Part shown: positions 36,257-45,283 of the stretch, one piece after another
How positions within the stretch are numbered: the stretch's first letter is position 1
How the letters are laid out: each line of letters opens with the position of its first letter
NCBI GenBank assembly: GCA_963727035.1
Contig: CAVSEY010000030.1
Location: forward strand, 60,497 to 124,496
Reading direction: 5' to 3'
DNA: 64,000 bases
DNA from: Rhodoblastus sp963727035
GTDB taxonomy: Bacteria; Pseudomonadota; Alphaproteobacteria; Rhizobiales; Beijerinckiaceae
Position numbers and translations under genes: made by a program
The notes under the pieces: generated by a model
What the model was told of the DNA's origin: nothing
What the model saw: the letters and a program-made list of their open reading frames with translations, nothing else
Database searches by the model: none

Positions 36257-37180
36257 ATGGCGCATGTGGCGCCTTCCTCCCCTCAAAATCCCGCCTCTTT
36301 CGTCGCCTTCGGCCTGCGCGCCGAGGCCGAGCCGATCGCGCCGGGCCTTCACGTCGTGGCCACGCCGATCGGCAATCTGCGCGACATCACCTTGCGCGCG
36401 CTGGCGACCCTTGCCGCCGCCGACGCGGTGGTCGCCGAGGACACCCGCGTCAGCCGCACGCTGCTCGCCCATTACGGCATAGCCACGCCGCTCGTCGCCT
36501 ATCACGAGCATAACGCCGAGGCCATGCGCCCGGTCCTGTTGGCGCGGCTGAAGAAGGGCGAGAGGCTGGCGCTGATCTCCGACGCCGGCACGCCTCTGGT
36601 GTCCGATCCCGGCTTCAAGCTGGTCGGCGAGGCGCTGGCCGCCGGCGTGCCGGTGACGTCGGCGCCCGGCCCCTCGGCGGTGCTCGCAGGCCTCGTCGTC
36701 GCCGGCCTGCCGACCGACCGTTTCTTTTTCGAGGGCTTTTTGCCGGCCAAGAGCGGCGCCCGCCGCGCGCGGATCGCGGAACTCGCCGCCATTCCCGGCA
36801 CCTTGGTGTTTTTTGAATCGCCGCGCCGCCTCGCCGAGACTCTCGGCGATCTTGCCGCCGTGCTGGGGCCGCGCGAGGCGGCGGTGGCGCGCGAATTGAC
36901 CAAGCATTTCGAATCGGTGCGCCGTGGCGGCCTCGCGGCGCTGGCGGCGGATTACGAGCGCGAGGGGCCGCCCAAGGGCGAGATCGTCCTGCTGGTGGCG
37001 CCGCCCGGCGAAGACGCGCCGGCGCTCGACGGCGCCGCGCTCGACCAGAAAATCCGCGCCGCTCTGGAAAAATTCTCGCTCAAGGACGCTGCGAGCGTCG
37101 TCGCCGCCGCAACCGGCCAGCCGCGCCGCAAGGTCTATGCGCGGGCGCTGGAATTGTCCGGCGGGACCAAAGCCGAATGA
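36257..37180 (+). CDS. rsmI: 16S rRNA (cytidine-1402-2'-O)-methyltransferase
   Basis: A 307-residue tetrapyrrole-methylase-fold enzyme that methylates C1402 of 16S rRNA at the 2'-O position. Typical blocks are GLHVVATPIGNLRDITLRAL, AEDTRVSRTLL, LISDAGTPLVSDPGF and FFEGFLP. The N-terminal 27 residues are an extra. GAAAGG precedes the ATG at 36257. The stop overlaps the start of yraN by four bases. Confidence 0.95.
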   Translation: MAHVAPSSPQNPASFVAFGLRAEAEPIAPGLHVVATPIGNLRDITLRALATLAAADAVVAEDTRVSRTLLAHYGIATPLVAYHEHNAEAMRPVLLARLKKGERLALISDAGTPLVSDPGFKLVGEALAAGVPVTSAPGPSAVLAGLVVAGLPTDRFFFEGFLPAKSGARRARIAELAAIPGTLVFFESPRRLAETLGDLAAVLGPREAAVARELTKHFESVRRGGLAALAADYEREGPPKGEIVLLVAPPGEDAPALDGAALDQKIRAALEKFSLKDAASVVAAATGQPRRKVYARALELSGGTKAE

Positions 37181-37545
37181 GCCGGCGCGTCGCGGCGCGC
37201 GCCTTCGGCCTGCGCGCCGAGGCTCTGGCCGCCTTCTGGCTCCGGGTCAAATTCTTCCGCGTCCTGGAACGCAATTATGCCGCCGCCGGCGGCGAGATCG
37301 ACCTGATCGCCCGGCGCGGCGGGCTGTTGGTCTTTGTCGAGGTCAAGGCGCGGCCGTCCCTCGAGGCGGCGCAGGTCGCGATCGGCGCGCGCAAGATCGC
37401 GCGGATTTCCCGCGCCGCCCGGGTCTGGGTCGCGGCCCATCCTTTCGCGGCCGCTTGCGCCCTGCGCGGGGACGCGGTGCTGGTCGCGCCGGGGCGCCTG
37501 CCCCGCCATGCGCCGGGGGCCTTCGAACTCGACCTTTTTGTCTGA
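37177..37545 (+). CDS. YraN family protein (UPF0102)
   Basis: A 122-residue protein with the nuclease-like core GEIDLIARRGGLLVFVEVKAR (GEID...VEVK) of the UPF0102 family. The fold resembles Holliday-junction and restriction nucleases, but no activity is proven. It overlaps rsmI by ATGA, so the two are translated together. Confidence 0.9.
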   Translation: MSRRVAARAFGLRAEALAAFWLRVKFFRVLERNYAAAGGEIDLIARRGGLLVFVEVKARPSLEAAQVAIGARKIARISRAARVWVAAHPFAAACALRGDAVLVAPGRLPRHAPGAFELDLFV

Positions 37546-37669
37546 CTGCTTTTTTTCTCCCGGCTCTAGCCATTTCGGCTTTTTGCCTGTAAGAGACCCG
37601 CTCTCGAATTTTTCCGCGCGCTTTCGCGGCCGTCTCCGGCTAGCGGCGCGGCCGGACCGGAGTTTTGAA

Positions 37670-37858
37670 ATGGCTGTTCCGAAAAGAAAAACCTCGCCGA
37701 TGAAGCGCGGCTTCCGCCGCTCGGCCGACGCCCTCGCCGCCCCGACCTATGTCGAGGACAAGGACTCGGGCGAACTGCGCCGTCCGCACCACATCGACCT
37801 GAAGACCGGCATGTACAAGGGTCGTCAGGTTCTCAAGGTCAAGTCTCAGGAAGACTGA
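37670..37858 (+). CDS. rpmF: 50S ribosomal protein L32
   Basis: The 62-residue protein starts MAVPKRKTSPMKRGFRRSADAL and ends with GMYKGRQVLKVKSQED, the alphaproteobacterial L32 form without the zinc cysteines. GGAG precedes the ATG at good spacing. The longer frame opening at 37334 is not used. A terminator follows. Confidence 0.97.
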   Translation: MAVPKRKTSPMKRGFRRSADALAAPTYVEDKDSGELRRPHHIDLKTGMYKGRQVLKVKSQED

Positions 37859-37881
37859 GCTTTCGGCTTTCCGCTGTTCAA

Positions 37882-37908
37882 GGGCCGGCCTCGCGCCGGC
37901 CTTTTTGT
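37882..37908 (+). terminator. rho-independent terminator after rpmF
   Basis: The arms ggccggc and gccggcc with a five-base loop are followed by ttttt, 25 bases after the rpmF stop. Confidence 0.9.
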
Positions 37909-37958
37909 TTGGCTGCCGCTCGCTCCGGCATGCGCCTAAAGCTCGTGCGGCAGGGGCG

Positions 37959-38980
37959 TCATTCGTCGGGAAGCACATCCGGCACGAGCATCCGGCGCAG
38001 CGGGATCTGCTTGCGGAATTTCAGGTCGAGCCCGTCGTAATATTTCTCGATCAGACTGACGAACTCCACTCCGTCCACCAGTTTCAGATTGCCTTTGGTG
38101 CGGCCGAACTCGCGCGCGGCGGCGGTATAGCCGCCGGTGGTGATGAAAAGGCCGACGTCGCGGTCATGGACCATGGCGTAAAAGGCTTTCACCAGGTCCG
38201 GCCCGACCTTGCCGTCATGGGCCTTGACCTGGATTTTCAGGATCGGCGGCTCGATCCCCAGTTCGTCGCGATGGGCGATCACGTCGATCCCTTCGTCGCG
38301 CACGTTCCGGGTGGCGTGGGCGTTATAGCCCATGGCCCGGAACAGGTCGGCCACGAAAGGTTCGAGCGGAAAGCCCTTCAGATCGGTCTTGATCTTCTTG
38401 GAGATGAAATCTCGGGTGGTCTCGGCGATGTCGCGCGCCACGCGGACCTGGGTCTCGTCCTCGGTCAGGCTGGACGAACTGGCGGGGCCCGCGTTGGAGG
38501 GCGGCTCGAAGCGGCGGATGAATTCGCCCGCGAAGTTGCGCACTTCGAACAGGGTCAGCACCGAACCCAGTTCGTAAAGCGCGCCCTGCGAAAAGACGTC
38601 GCGGCTGAGCGAGGCCCGCCAGCGCACGCCCCGCCGGTGGGGGAAATCGGCATTGCCGGAGCGCGTCGTAGAAATAGGGCGTCGAGATTTCGCCCCACAT
38701 CAAGGTGCGGTCGAGCTTGCGCGGATAGATCACGCGGTCGCCGATCTTCATTTCGTGGACGAAGCGGAACAACTGGCCGGCCTGGATCGGGACCGCGCCC
38801 GCCCTGGTTTCACTCTTGGCTCCGCGCCAGAATGTCCTTGAAGGCGGCGCGCTGGGCGGGCAGCGCGCTCAAATCCTCATTGGCGTCGCGGAAGCTGACC
38901 GCGATCTGCCCATTTTCGATGAACAGAGGGTCGGCCTCGCTGTCGCCGCCGGCGCGGACCGCCCAGACCCGAAAGTTCAT
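37959..38980 (-). pseudogene. Mrr-type restriction endonuclease-like gene with two frameshifts
   Basis: Three minus-strand frames form one protein. Frame one starts at ATG 38980 (MNFRVWAVRAGGDSEADPLF, to FKDILAR). Frame two continues GAVPIQAGQLFRFVHEMKIGDRVIYPRK to STPYFYDA. Frame three continues SGNADFPHRRGVRWRASLS to the end. The breaks lie near 38821 and 38661; each is repaired by dropping one base. The C-terminal Mrr_cat domain keeps GIDVIA and KIQVKAH (the D and QxK of the nuclease). No methyltransferase partner is nearby. It is either inactive or carries sequencing errors. Confidence 0.82.
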
Positions 38981-38994
38981 CCCCGGTGACCCAT

Positions 38995-39021
38995 GAAAAC
39001 GGCCGGATCCACTCCGGCCGT
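38995..39021 (-). terminator. terminator of the phaB transcript
   Basis: On the minus strand a nine-base stem (acggccgga / tccggccgt) with a five-base loop is followed by TTTT, about 80 bases after the phaB stop. Confidence 0.75.
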
Positions 39022-39103
39022 CAGGTCAGTCTAGCTTGATCGGGAGCGTGCCGAAACCGACCGGCCGGTTGTATCGGCGTGGTCGCAAGCCGGTCGCCTT
39101 GGA

Positions 39104-39829
39104 TCAGATCATATATTGGCCGCCGTTGACGCTGAGCGTCGAGCCGGTGACGAAGCCGGCGTCGTCGGAAACCAGGAACACGACCGCGCGGGCGATTTCT
39201 TCCGGCTCTCCGAGGCGTCCGACCGGAATATGCGGCAGGATCGCCTTTTCGACCACCGCGGGGTCGATCGCCTTGACCATTTCGGTGGCGATATAGCCGG
39301 GGCAGATGGCGTTGACCGTGACGCCGGCGCGCGCGCCTTCCTGGGCCAAAGACTTGACGAAGCCGATGTCGCCGGCCTTGGCGGCGGAATAATTGGCCTG
39401 ACCCATCTGGCCCTTCTGGCCGTTGACCGAGGAAATGCAGACGACGCGGCCGAATTTGCGCGCGCGCATCCCCTCCCAAACCGGGCGCGTCATGTTGAAC
39501 AAGGAGTTCAGATTGGTGTTGATGACCGCGTACCATTGCTCCTTGGTCATCTTGTGGAACATGCCGTCCTTGGTGATGCCGGCGTTGTTCACCAGGATTT
39601 CAACCGGGCCGAGATCGGCCTCGACCTTGGCGACGCCCGCCGCGCAGGCGTCGAAGTCGGACACGTCCCATTTATAGACATGGATGCCGGTCTCGGCATG
39701 GAAAGCCTTGGCGGCTTCGTCATTGCCGGCATAGGTCGCCGCGACATTGTAGCCGGCCGCCTTCAGGGCCCTGGAAATGGCCGCGCCGATGCCGCGCGTG
39801 CCGCCGGTGACGAGTGCGACTCGAGACAT
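39104..39829 (-). CDS. phaB: acetoacetyl-CoA reductase
   Basis: The 241-residue SDR enzyme reduces acetoacetyl-CoA to (R)-3-hydroxybutyryl-CoA with NADPH, the second step of polyhydroxybutyrate synthesis. NADP-binding motif GGTRGIGAAISRAL, NNAGITKDGMFHKM, catalytic Ser in CISSVNG and YSAAKAG with Tyr and Lys are all present. It lies downstream of phaA on the same strand with an 82-base gap holding a hairpin. Confidence 0.95.
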   Translation of the reverse strand: MSRVALVTGGTRGIGAAISRALKAAGYNVAATYAGNDEAAKAFHAETGIHVYKWDVSDFDACAAGVAKVEADLGPVEILVNNAGITKDGMFHKMTKEQWYAVINTNLNSLFNMTRPVWEGMRARKFGRVVCISSVNGQKGQMGQANYSAAKAGDIGFVKSLAQEGARAGVTVNAICPGYIATEMVKAIDPAVVEKAILPHIPVGRLGEPEEIARAVVFLVSDDAGFVTGSTLSVNGGQYMI

Positions 39830-39861
39830 GTTTTTCCCCTTCGGTTTCTTTCTGGTGAGAA

Positions 39862-39901
39862 GAAAATGCGCCGGCCGTTTGACGGCCGGCGCTCATTTTT
39901 T
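39862..39901. terminator. hairpin between phaA and phaB (terminator or attenuator)
   Basis: A perfect ten-base stem (gcgccggccg / cggccggcgc) has a five-base loop. T runs lie on both sides (ATTTTCTT toward phaB on the minus strand, tttttt on the plus strand). It could end phaA messages or lower phaB expression. Confidence 0.75.
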
Positions 39902-39911
39902 AAAAAAAGGC

Positions 39912-41087
39912 TCAACGCTCGACGGCGAGGGCGATGCCCATGCCGCCGCCGATGCACAGGGTGGCGAGACCCTTCTTCGCGTCGCGCTTGATCATTTCAT
40001 GCAGCAGGCTGACGAGCACCCGCCCGCCCGAGGCGCCGATCGGATGGCCGATCGCGATGGCGCCGCCATTGACGTTCACCTTGGCGACATCCCAGCCGAG
40101 TTCCTTGTTGACCGAGATCGCCTGGGCGGCGAAGGCCTCGTTGGCTTCGATCAGGTCGAGGTCCTGGATGTTCCAGCCGGCCTTGGCGAGCGCCTTGCGG
40201 CTGGACGGGATCGGGCCGGTGCCCATGATCGCCGGATCGACGCCGGCGGTCGCCCAGGAGGCGATGCGGGCGAGGGGGGTCAGGCCGCGCCTGGCGGCTT
40301 CGGCTGCGGTCATCAGCACCATGGCGGCGGCGCCGTCATTGATGCCCGAGGCGTTGCCGGCGGTCACCGTGCCTTCCTTGCTGAAAGCCGGGCGCAATTT
40401 GGCCAGCGCGTCATAGGTCACGCCGTCGCGGATGAATTCGTCGGTGTCGACGACAATGTCGCCCTTCCTGGTCTTGATCGTGTAAGGAACGATCTCGTCC
40501 TTGAAGCGGCCCGATTTTTTCGCGGCTTCCGCCTTGTTCTGCGAGGCGACGGCGAAATGGTCCTGCTCCTCGCGGGTGATCTGGTATTTGGTGGCGATGT
40601 TCTCCGCCGTCGCGCCCATGTGATAGCCGTGGAAGGCGTCGGTCAGGCCGTCCCTGAGCATGGTGTCGATCAGCTTCAATTCGCCCATTTTCACGCCGGA
40701 GCGCAGATAGGCCGCGTGCTGGGACTGCGACATGCTTTCCATGCCGCCCGCCACGATGACATTGGCGTCGCCGTTGACGATCTGCTGCAGGCCGAGCGCG
40801 ACCGTGCGCAGGCCCGAACCGCAGAGCTGGTTGATGCCGAAAGCGGTTTTCTCGTCGGGGATCCCGGCGGCCCGAGCCGCCTGGCGGGCGGGATTCTGGC
40901 CCTCGCCGGCGGCGAGGATCTGGCCGAGGATGACCTCGTCGACATCGGCGGCGGGAACGGAGGCGCGCTCCAGCGCGGCCTTGACGGCGGCGGCGCCGAG
41001 CTCATGGGCCAGCACATTGGCGAAAACCCCGTTGAATGAGCCCACGGCAGTGCGCACGGCGGAAACGATCACGACATCGGTCGACAT
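39912..41087 (-). CDS. phaA: acetyl-CoA C-acetyltransferase (beta-ketothiolase)
   Basis: The 391-residue thiolase condenses two acetyl-CoA to acetoacetyl-CoA. The nucleophilic cysteine is in INQLCGSGLRTVA (near residue 89), the catalytic His in NGGAIAIGHPIGASGGR and the second Cys in ATLCIGGGMGIALAVER. ATG 41087 has GGAGG upstream; the frame goes on to 41135 without a better start. With phaB it feeds PHB synthesis; phaC is not in the window. Confidence 0.96.
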   Translation of the reverse strand: MSTDVVIVSAVRTAVGSFNGVFANVLAHELGAAAVKAALERASVPAADVDEVILGQILAAGEGQNPARQAARAAGIPDEKTAFGINQLCGSGLRTVALGLQQIVNGDANVIVAGGMESMSQSQHAAYLRSGVKMGELKLIDTMLRDGLTDAFHGYHMGATAENIATKYQITREEQDHFAVASQNKAEAAKKSGRFKDEIVPYTIKTRKGDIVVDTDEFIRDGVTYDALAKLRPAFSKEGTVTAGNASGINDGAAAMVLMTAAEAARRGLTPLARIASWATAGVDPAIMGTGPIPSSRKALAKAGWNIQDLDLIEANEAFAAQAISVNKELGWDVAKVNVNGGAIAIGHPIGASGGRVLVSLLHEMIKRDAKKGLATLCIGGGMGIALAVER

Positions 41088-41361
41088 GGAAAAACCTCCG
41101 GAACTTGGCCAGCCGCTCCCTGGCGCGGCCCGCATGGCGCAGTCAAACTGGCGACATGGGCGCTAGTTTGACCATTTCGGCCTTGGGCAGGTCAAGGCGT
41201 CAGGCGGGTGGGACCATGGTCATTTGGTTGTAGATGGTGGGGAATTGGGGCTTGACCAAGAAGGCGCTTTGTCTTTGGGGTCGCCGGGGCTATCGTCTTG
41301 GCGCCTGGGGCGCGGGCGCGGGCGGGCGCCTTAAGGTTGGGCGGCGCGGCGGACGACACGC

Positions 41362-41976
41362 ATGGGAACGAAAATGACGAACGAGAAGCAACCCGTCACC
41401 ATCAAGAAATATGCCAACCGGCGTCTCTACAACACCGGCGCCAGCGCCTATGTGACGCTGGAAGACCTGGCCGAGATGGTGAAGATTGGCGAGGATTTCG
41501 TCGTTTTCGACGCCAAGAGCGGCGAAGACATCACCCGCTCCGTCCTTGGGCAGATCATTTTCGAGCAGGAAGGCAAGGCCGGGCAGAACCTGATGCCGAT
41601 CCGGTTCCTGCGCCAGCTGATCCGCTTCTATGGCGACAGCATGCAGATGTTCGTGCCGAGCTATCTCGAGTTTTCGATCGAGCGGCTGACCAAGGACAGC
41701 CAGAAATTCCGCGATCAGTTCGAGGCGGCGATGAGCGCCAATCCGCTTGCCGGCCCGTCGCGCCAGATGTTCCAGTCGATGGAGGAGCAGGCGCGCAAGA
41801 ACATGGCGGTGTTTCGCGAGGCGCTCGAAATGTTCTCGCCTTTCGGCGCGGCGGCGGTCGCGGAAGGCGCCAAGGCGGCGCGGGCGCCTGCCCAGCCGTC
41901 GGAAGAACTGGAAGAGATGCGGGCGCAACTCGCCGCGATGCAGAAGCGCATCGACGGGCTGGTCAAGAAAGATTGA
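41362..41976 (+). CDS. phaR: polyhydroxyalkanoate synthesis repressor PhaR
   Basis: The 204-residue protein has the PhaR DNA-binding domain TIKKYANRRLYNTGASAYVTLEDLAEMV and the accumulation-regulator domain repeated behind it (residues about 70-110), then a helical tail (SEELEEMRAQLAAMQKRIDGLVKKD). It senses PHB granules and represses phasin and synthesis genes. It is divergent from phaA across 274 bases in which I see no gene. The start may be 41362 or ATG 41374. Confidence 0.95.
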   Translation: MGTKMTNEKQPVTIKKYANRRLYNTGASAYVTLEDLAEMVKIGEDFVVFDAKSGEDITRSVLGQIIFEQEGKAGQNLMPIRFLRQLIRFYGDSMQMFVPSYLEFSIERLTKDSQKFRDQFEAAMSANPLAGPSRQMFQSMEEQARKNMAVFREALEMFSPFGAAAVAEGAKAARAPAQPSEELEEMRAQLAAMQKRIDGLVKKD

Positions 41977-42090
41977 CACCAGTTCCGCATGCGGAATTTA
42001 TATTCCGCCGGCGCGAAAATCCGCTCCCGATTTAAGTGATTTTCGCGTCGGGCGTTTTCGTGGATTGCGAAGCAATCTTGCGAAAGCCGC

Positions 42091-42414
42091 ATGAAAGGGG
42101 GGACAGGCGCATTGTTCTGGCGTGCAATCGAATCCGAGCCGGTTCGGCTCTACCGGGCTCTGCGCGCCATGGCGCAGGAGAAGCTGTCGCAGGGCGTGAC
42201 GACAGGCGCCGATACCCGCTACGTCGCTTTTTCGCGCGGCTGCGGCGGCGGCCCGAGCTTTGTCGTTCGCGAGGAGGAGGGCGACGGAAACTGTCGCGCT
42301 TACGCCATTCTCGCGACCTATGAGGCGAGCGGCGTCGAGGAGTCGAGCTTCCCTTCGCCGGCCGAGGCTCTGGCCTTCGTCGCGCGCGCAGTCGAGGCTC
42401 TGCGTCGCGGCTGA
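42091..42414 (+). CDS. hypothetical protein, 107 residues
   Basis: It starts MKGGTGALFWRAIESEPVRLYR and contains GCGGGPSFVVREEEGDGNCRAYAILATYE, then a C-terminal helix (AEALAFVARAVEALRR). There is no signal peptide or membrane segment. The ribosome site is weak. It is convergent with the c-di-GMP gene, three bases apart. I do not recognise the family. Confidence 0.55.
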   Translation: MKGGTGALFWRAIESEPVRLYRALRAMAQEKLSQGVTTGADTRYVAFSRGCGGGPSFVVREEEGDGNCRAYAILATYEASGVEESSFPSPAEALAFVARAVEALRRG

Positions 42415-42417
42415 AAT

Positions 42418-44322
42418 TCAGCCGTCGGCCGAGGGAGATCGGCTGGTCGGCAAGGTCGCCGCGGCGAAAAAGTCGCCCTGGAGGTAATCGACGCCCCAGT
42501 CGCGCAGCATGTCGGCGGTGTCCTTGTCCTCGACCCATTCGGCCACCACCGGTATGCCGACATGGCGGGCGAGGTCGATCAAGGTGCGCACGAAAAACCG
42601 GTCGTCTTCCGAGCGCGCCATGTTCTGCACGAAAGCGCCGTCGATCTTCACCATGTCGAAATCGAAGCGCCGCAGGTTCTTGAACGAGGTGTGGCCGGCG
42701 CCGAAGTCGTCCATGACGACCTTGGCCCCGAACTGCTTGAGGCCCGATACCGCCTTGATGGTCGCCTCGACGTCTTCGATGGCGCAGGTTTCGGTGAGTT
42801 CGATGGTCAGGCGGCTGGCAAGGCCGGGATCGGGCTCCAACAGGACGCGCAGGCGCGAAAAGAAATCCGGTTCGTGCAGGGTCTGGCCCGAAATATTCAC
42901 CGCGATCCGCATCTCGGGATGTTCCGCGAGCTCTTTCAGCGCCAGTTCGAGCACGCGTTGATCGATCATCTGGATCAATCCCGACTTCTCCGCCGTCGGC
43001 AGGACGCTGGCCGGGGCGACCAGGGAGCCGTCGGGACGGCGCAGACGCATCAAGGCCTCGTGAAGCTCCACCTCGCCGGTCATGGCGCGCACCAGAGGCT
43101 GAAGCGCGATGAGGATTCGATCTTCGTTCAGCGCGGAGACGATTTCGTCGGATATTTTCAACGCCCGCATCCGCAAATCTTCGCGCGCCAGCGAAGGTTC
43201 ATAGAGCACGAAACGCGGCGCGCCCGGCTGGCGGGCGAGATCCAGCGCCTCCTCGGCGTGCTGGAACAGAACATGCGCCGCCCGGCCGTTGCGTGGCGCC
43301 ACGGCGGCGCCGATGCGCAATGAAACCGGAGCCGGCCCGGCGCTGGTCTCGAAAGGCGTCGTGGCTGCGGTTTCGATCAGCCGTTCGGCCACGGCGCTCA
43401 ATTCTTCTGTGTCGGCATTGTGCACGATGAGCCCGAACTTGTTGCCGGCGTAGCGGGCGAGAAGGTCGCGCGCGCGGCAGTTGGCTCGCAGCAGCTTGGC
43501 GAGGCTGGCGATCACCTGGTCGGCGATATCGTAGCCATAGGTGCGGTTGAGCATGAACAGGTTGTCAACGCTCACCAGCAGAGCGCCGAAGGACTGCTTG
43601 TGCTTGGCCGCGGCGGCGAAGAAATGGGCGGTCTGCTCCAGCAGGCTCGCGCGGTTCAGCGCGCCGGTCAGCAGGTCGAAGCGGGACGTGAAGGCGAACT
43701 GCCGCTCTTTTCGGTAACGGTCGGTGATGACGCGGATCAGACCGTGAGCGTGCGCCGGGCGGCCATTCGGCCCGACGAACCAGCGTCCCGTGTCCTCGAT
43801 CCAGACGGTCGCGTCGCGGGAGCCGACCGGAGGAATGATTCCATAGCAGACCTGGAATGGGACGCCCTTGCCCTCATCCACGGCGGTCGAGCGCGCGATC
43901 GTCTCGTAGGGCGAACCCTCGCTGTCGTGGGACAGGCATTCGGCATAGCCGCGCCCGGTCGAAAGAGCGCCGATGTTCTGGAAGCCGAACACAAATTCGA
44001 CGTTCGGGCCCCATGTGATCTGGTCGGAGTCCAGATCCCAGTCGTAGACGATCTGCCCGATGGAATCGAGAATGGCGCGCGGGTCGGGCGTACTGCCGGG
44101 ATCCTGGGCTCCATCCAGCGCGGTCGCCGCCGCCTTGCCGCTCTCCAGCGCGGGGGGCGTCAGCGCCATGCGCGCCGGGCGCGCGGACGACGCCAGTTCA
44201 ACGGGCGGCGGGCCGGCGAACAGGCCGGCCGGTTCCTGGCGACGCTCGGTCGCCGGTTCGGAGTCGCGATCCCCCTGCACGGGGACTTTCCGTGGGGGAG
44301 CCGCGAAATAACGGAGTTGCAC
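42418..44322 (-). CDS. PAS-GGDEF-EAL protein, probably a c-di-GMP phosphodiesterase
   Basis: The 634-residue protein has a disordered N-terminus (about 80 residues), a PAS-like sensor (ILDSIGQIVYDWDLDSDQITWGPNVEFVFGF), a GGDEF domain (residues about 210-370) and an EAL domain (about 385-625). The GGDEF signature is degenerate (YAGNKFGLIV), so cyclase activity is unlikely. The EAL marks are kept: HEALMRL, AVNISGQTL, ELTE, DDFGAGHTSFKNL, VKIDGAFV and VAEWVED. It likely breaks down c-di-GMP, controlled by the sensor. The start codon is GTG at 44322. Confidence 0.9.
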   Translation of the reverse strand: MQLRYFAAPPRKVPVQGDRDSEPATERRQEPAGLFAGPPPVELASSARPARMALTPPALESGKAAATALDGAQDPGSTPDPRAILDSIGQIVYDWDLDSDQITWGPNVEFVFGFQNIGALSTGRGYAECLSHDSEGSPYETIARSTAVDEGKGVPFQVCYGIIPPVGSRDATVWIEDTGRWFVGPNGRPAHAHGLIRVITDRYRKERQFAFTSRFDLLTGALNRASLLEQTAHFFAAAAKHKQSFGALLVSVDNLFMLNRTYGYDIADQVIASLAKLLRANCRARDLLARYAGNKFGLIVHNADTEELSAVAERLIETAATTPFETSAGPAPVSLRIGAAVAPRNGRAAHVLFQHAEEALDLARQPGAPRFVLYEPSLAREDLRMRALKISDEIVSALNEDRILIALQPLVRAMTGEVELHEALMRLRRPDGSLVAPASVLPTAEKSGLIQMIDQRVLELALKELAEHPEMRIAVNISGQTLHEPDFFSRLRVLLEPDPGLASRLTIELTETCAIEDVEATIKAVSGLKQFGAKVVMDDFGAGHTSFKNLRRFDFDMVKIDGAFVQNMARSEDDRFFVRTLIDLARHVGIPVVAEWVEDKDTADMLRDWGVDYLQGDFFAAATLPTSRSPSADG

Positions 44323-44401
44323 GGGCGCGTTTCCAACAACAACGGAATGTCAATTCCAGGGAATCTGTGTCCGAGCTGTTAATTCCGGGTTTACATTGCG
44401 A

Positions 44402-45172
44402 TCAGAATCGATTTTTCCGCTCGCGCAGGATGGTGAAGGCCTCGACTGGATCCGCGCAATCCAGGCCCAGCGCCTTCTGCAGTTGCGGATTGGCGGCGCG
44501 CAGGAAGGGATTGGTCTCGCATTCCCTCGCGATGGTGGTCGGCAGCGTGAAAGCGCCGCGCGCGCGCAAGGCGGAGACTTCCTCGATTCGTTCGCGGAGC
44601 AGGGCGTTGTCCGGATCGACAATTATCGCGAATTTCGCATTGGCTTCGGTATATTCGTGGCCGCAATAGACCTGGGTTTCGCCGGGCAGATTGGCGAGCC
44701 GCATCACGGTCTCGTGCATCATCGGCATCGTCCCCTCCATCACCCGGCCGCAGCCGAGCGAGAACAAGGTGTCGCCGACGACCACCGCGTCATCGTCCTC
44801 GAAATAATAGGCGATATGCCCCAAAGTGTGGCCGGGGGTTTCCCATATCTGCGCGCCGCCGTCGCCGAGCCTGACGACATCCCCTTCGCCAACCGCGAGG
44901 TCGAGCGGCGGAAGACGGCGCTGGTCCTTGCGCGCACCCACCACACGCGCCTCGGGGAAGCGGGCCTTCAACTCGGCCACGGCGCCGATGTGATCGTGAT
45001 GATGGTGGGTGATCCAGATGTCGGTCAGGGTCCAGCCTTTCTCGGCGAGCGCCTCCAAAATCGGCTCTGCCTCCGGCGCGTCGAGCGCTGCCGTGGCCCC
45101 GGAGGCCGCATCATGGGCGAGAAGGCCGAAATTGTCCGTCAGGCAAAGGAATTGGTGAAATTCGGCCGCCAT
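44402..45172 (-). CDS. gloB: hydroxyacylglutathione hydrolase (glyoxalase II)
   Basis: The 256-residue metallo-beta-lactamase-fold enzyme hydrolyses lactoylglutathione to lactate in methylglyoxal detoxification. THHHHDHIGAVAELK, ETPGHTLGHIAYYF, GDTLFSLGCGR and CGHEYTEANAKFA carry the metal-binding residues. ATG 45172 has GGGAGCG upstream; the frame continues to 45223. It is divergent from a methyltransferase gene, a common neighbour in Rhizobiales. Confidence 0.95.
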   Translation of the reverse strand: MAAEFHQFLCLTDNFGLLAHDAASGATAALDAPEAEPILEALAEKGWTLTDIWITHHHHDHIGAVAELKARFPEARVVGARKDQRRLPPLDLAVGEGDVVRLGDGGAQIWETPGHTLGHIAYYFEDDDAVVVGDTLFSLGCGRVMEGTMPMMHETVMRLANLPGETQVYCGHEYTEANAKFAIIVDPDNALLRERIEEVSALRARGAFTLPTTIARECETNPFLRAANPQLQKALGLDCADPVEAFTILRERKNRF

Positions 45173-45283
45173 ATCGCGCTCCCGTTTCGATCCAATTCGC
45201 GGCTGCGCCGCGCGCCGCGCCATGGTTTCCTAGTTTGGCCGGCTCGCGCTTGCTTGCAAGGCGATTTTCGCCGATCTTGGCGC

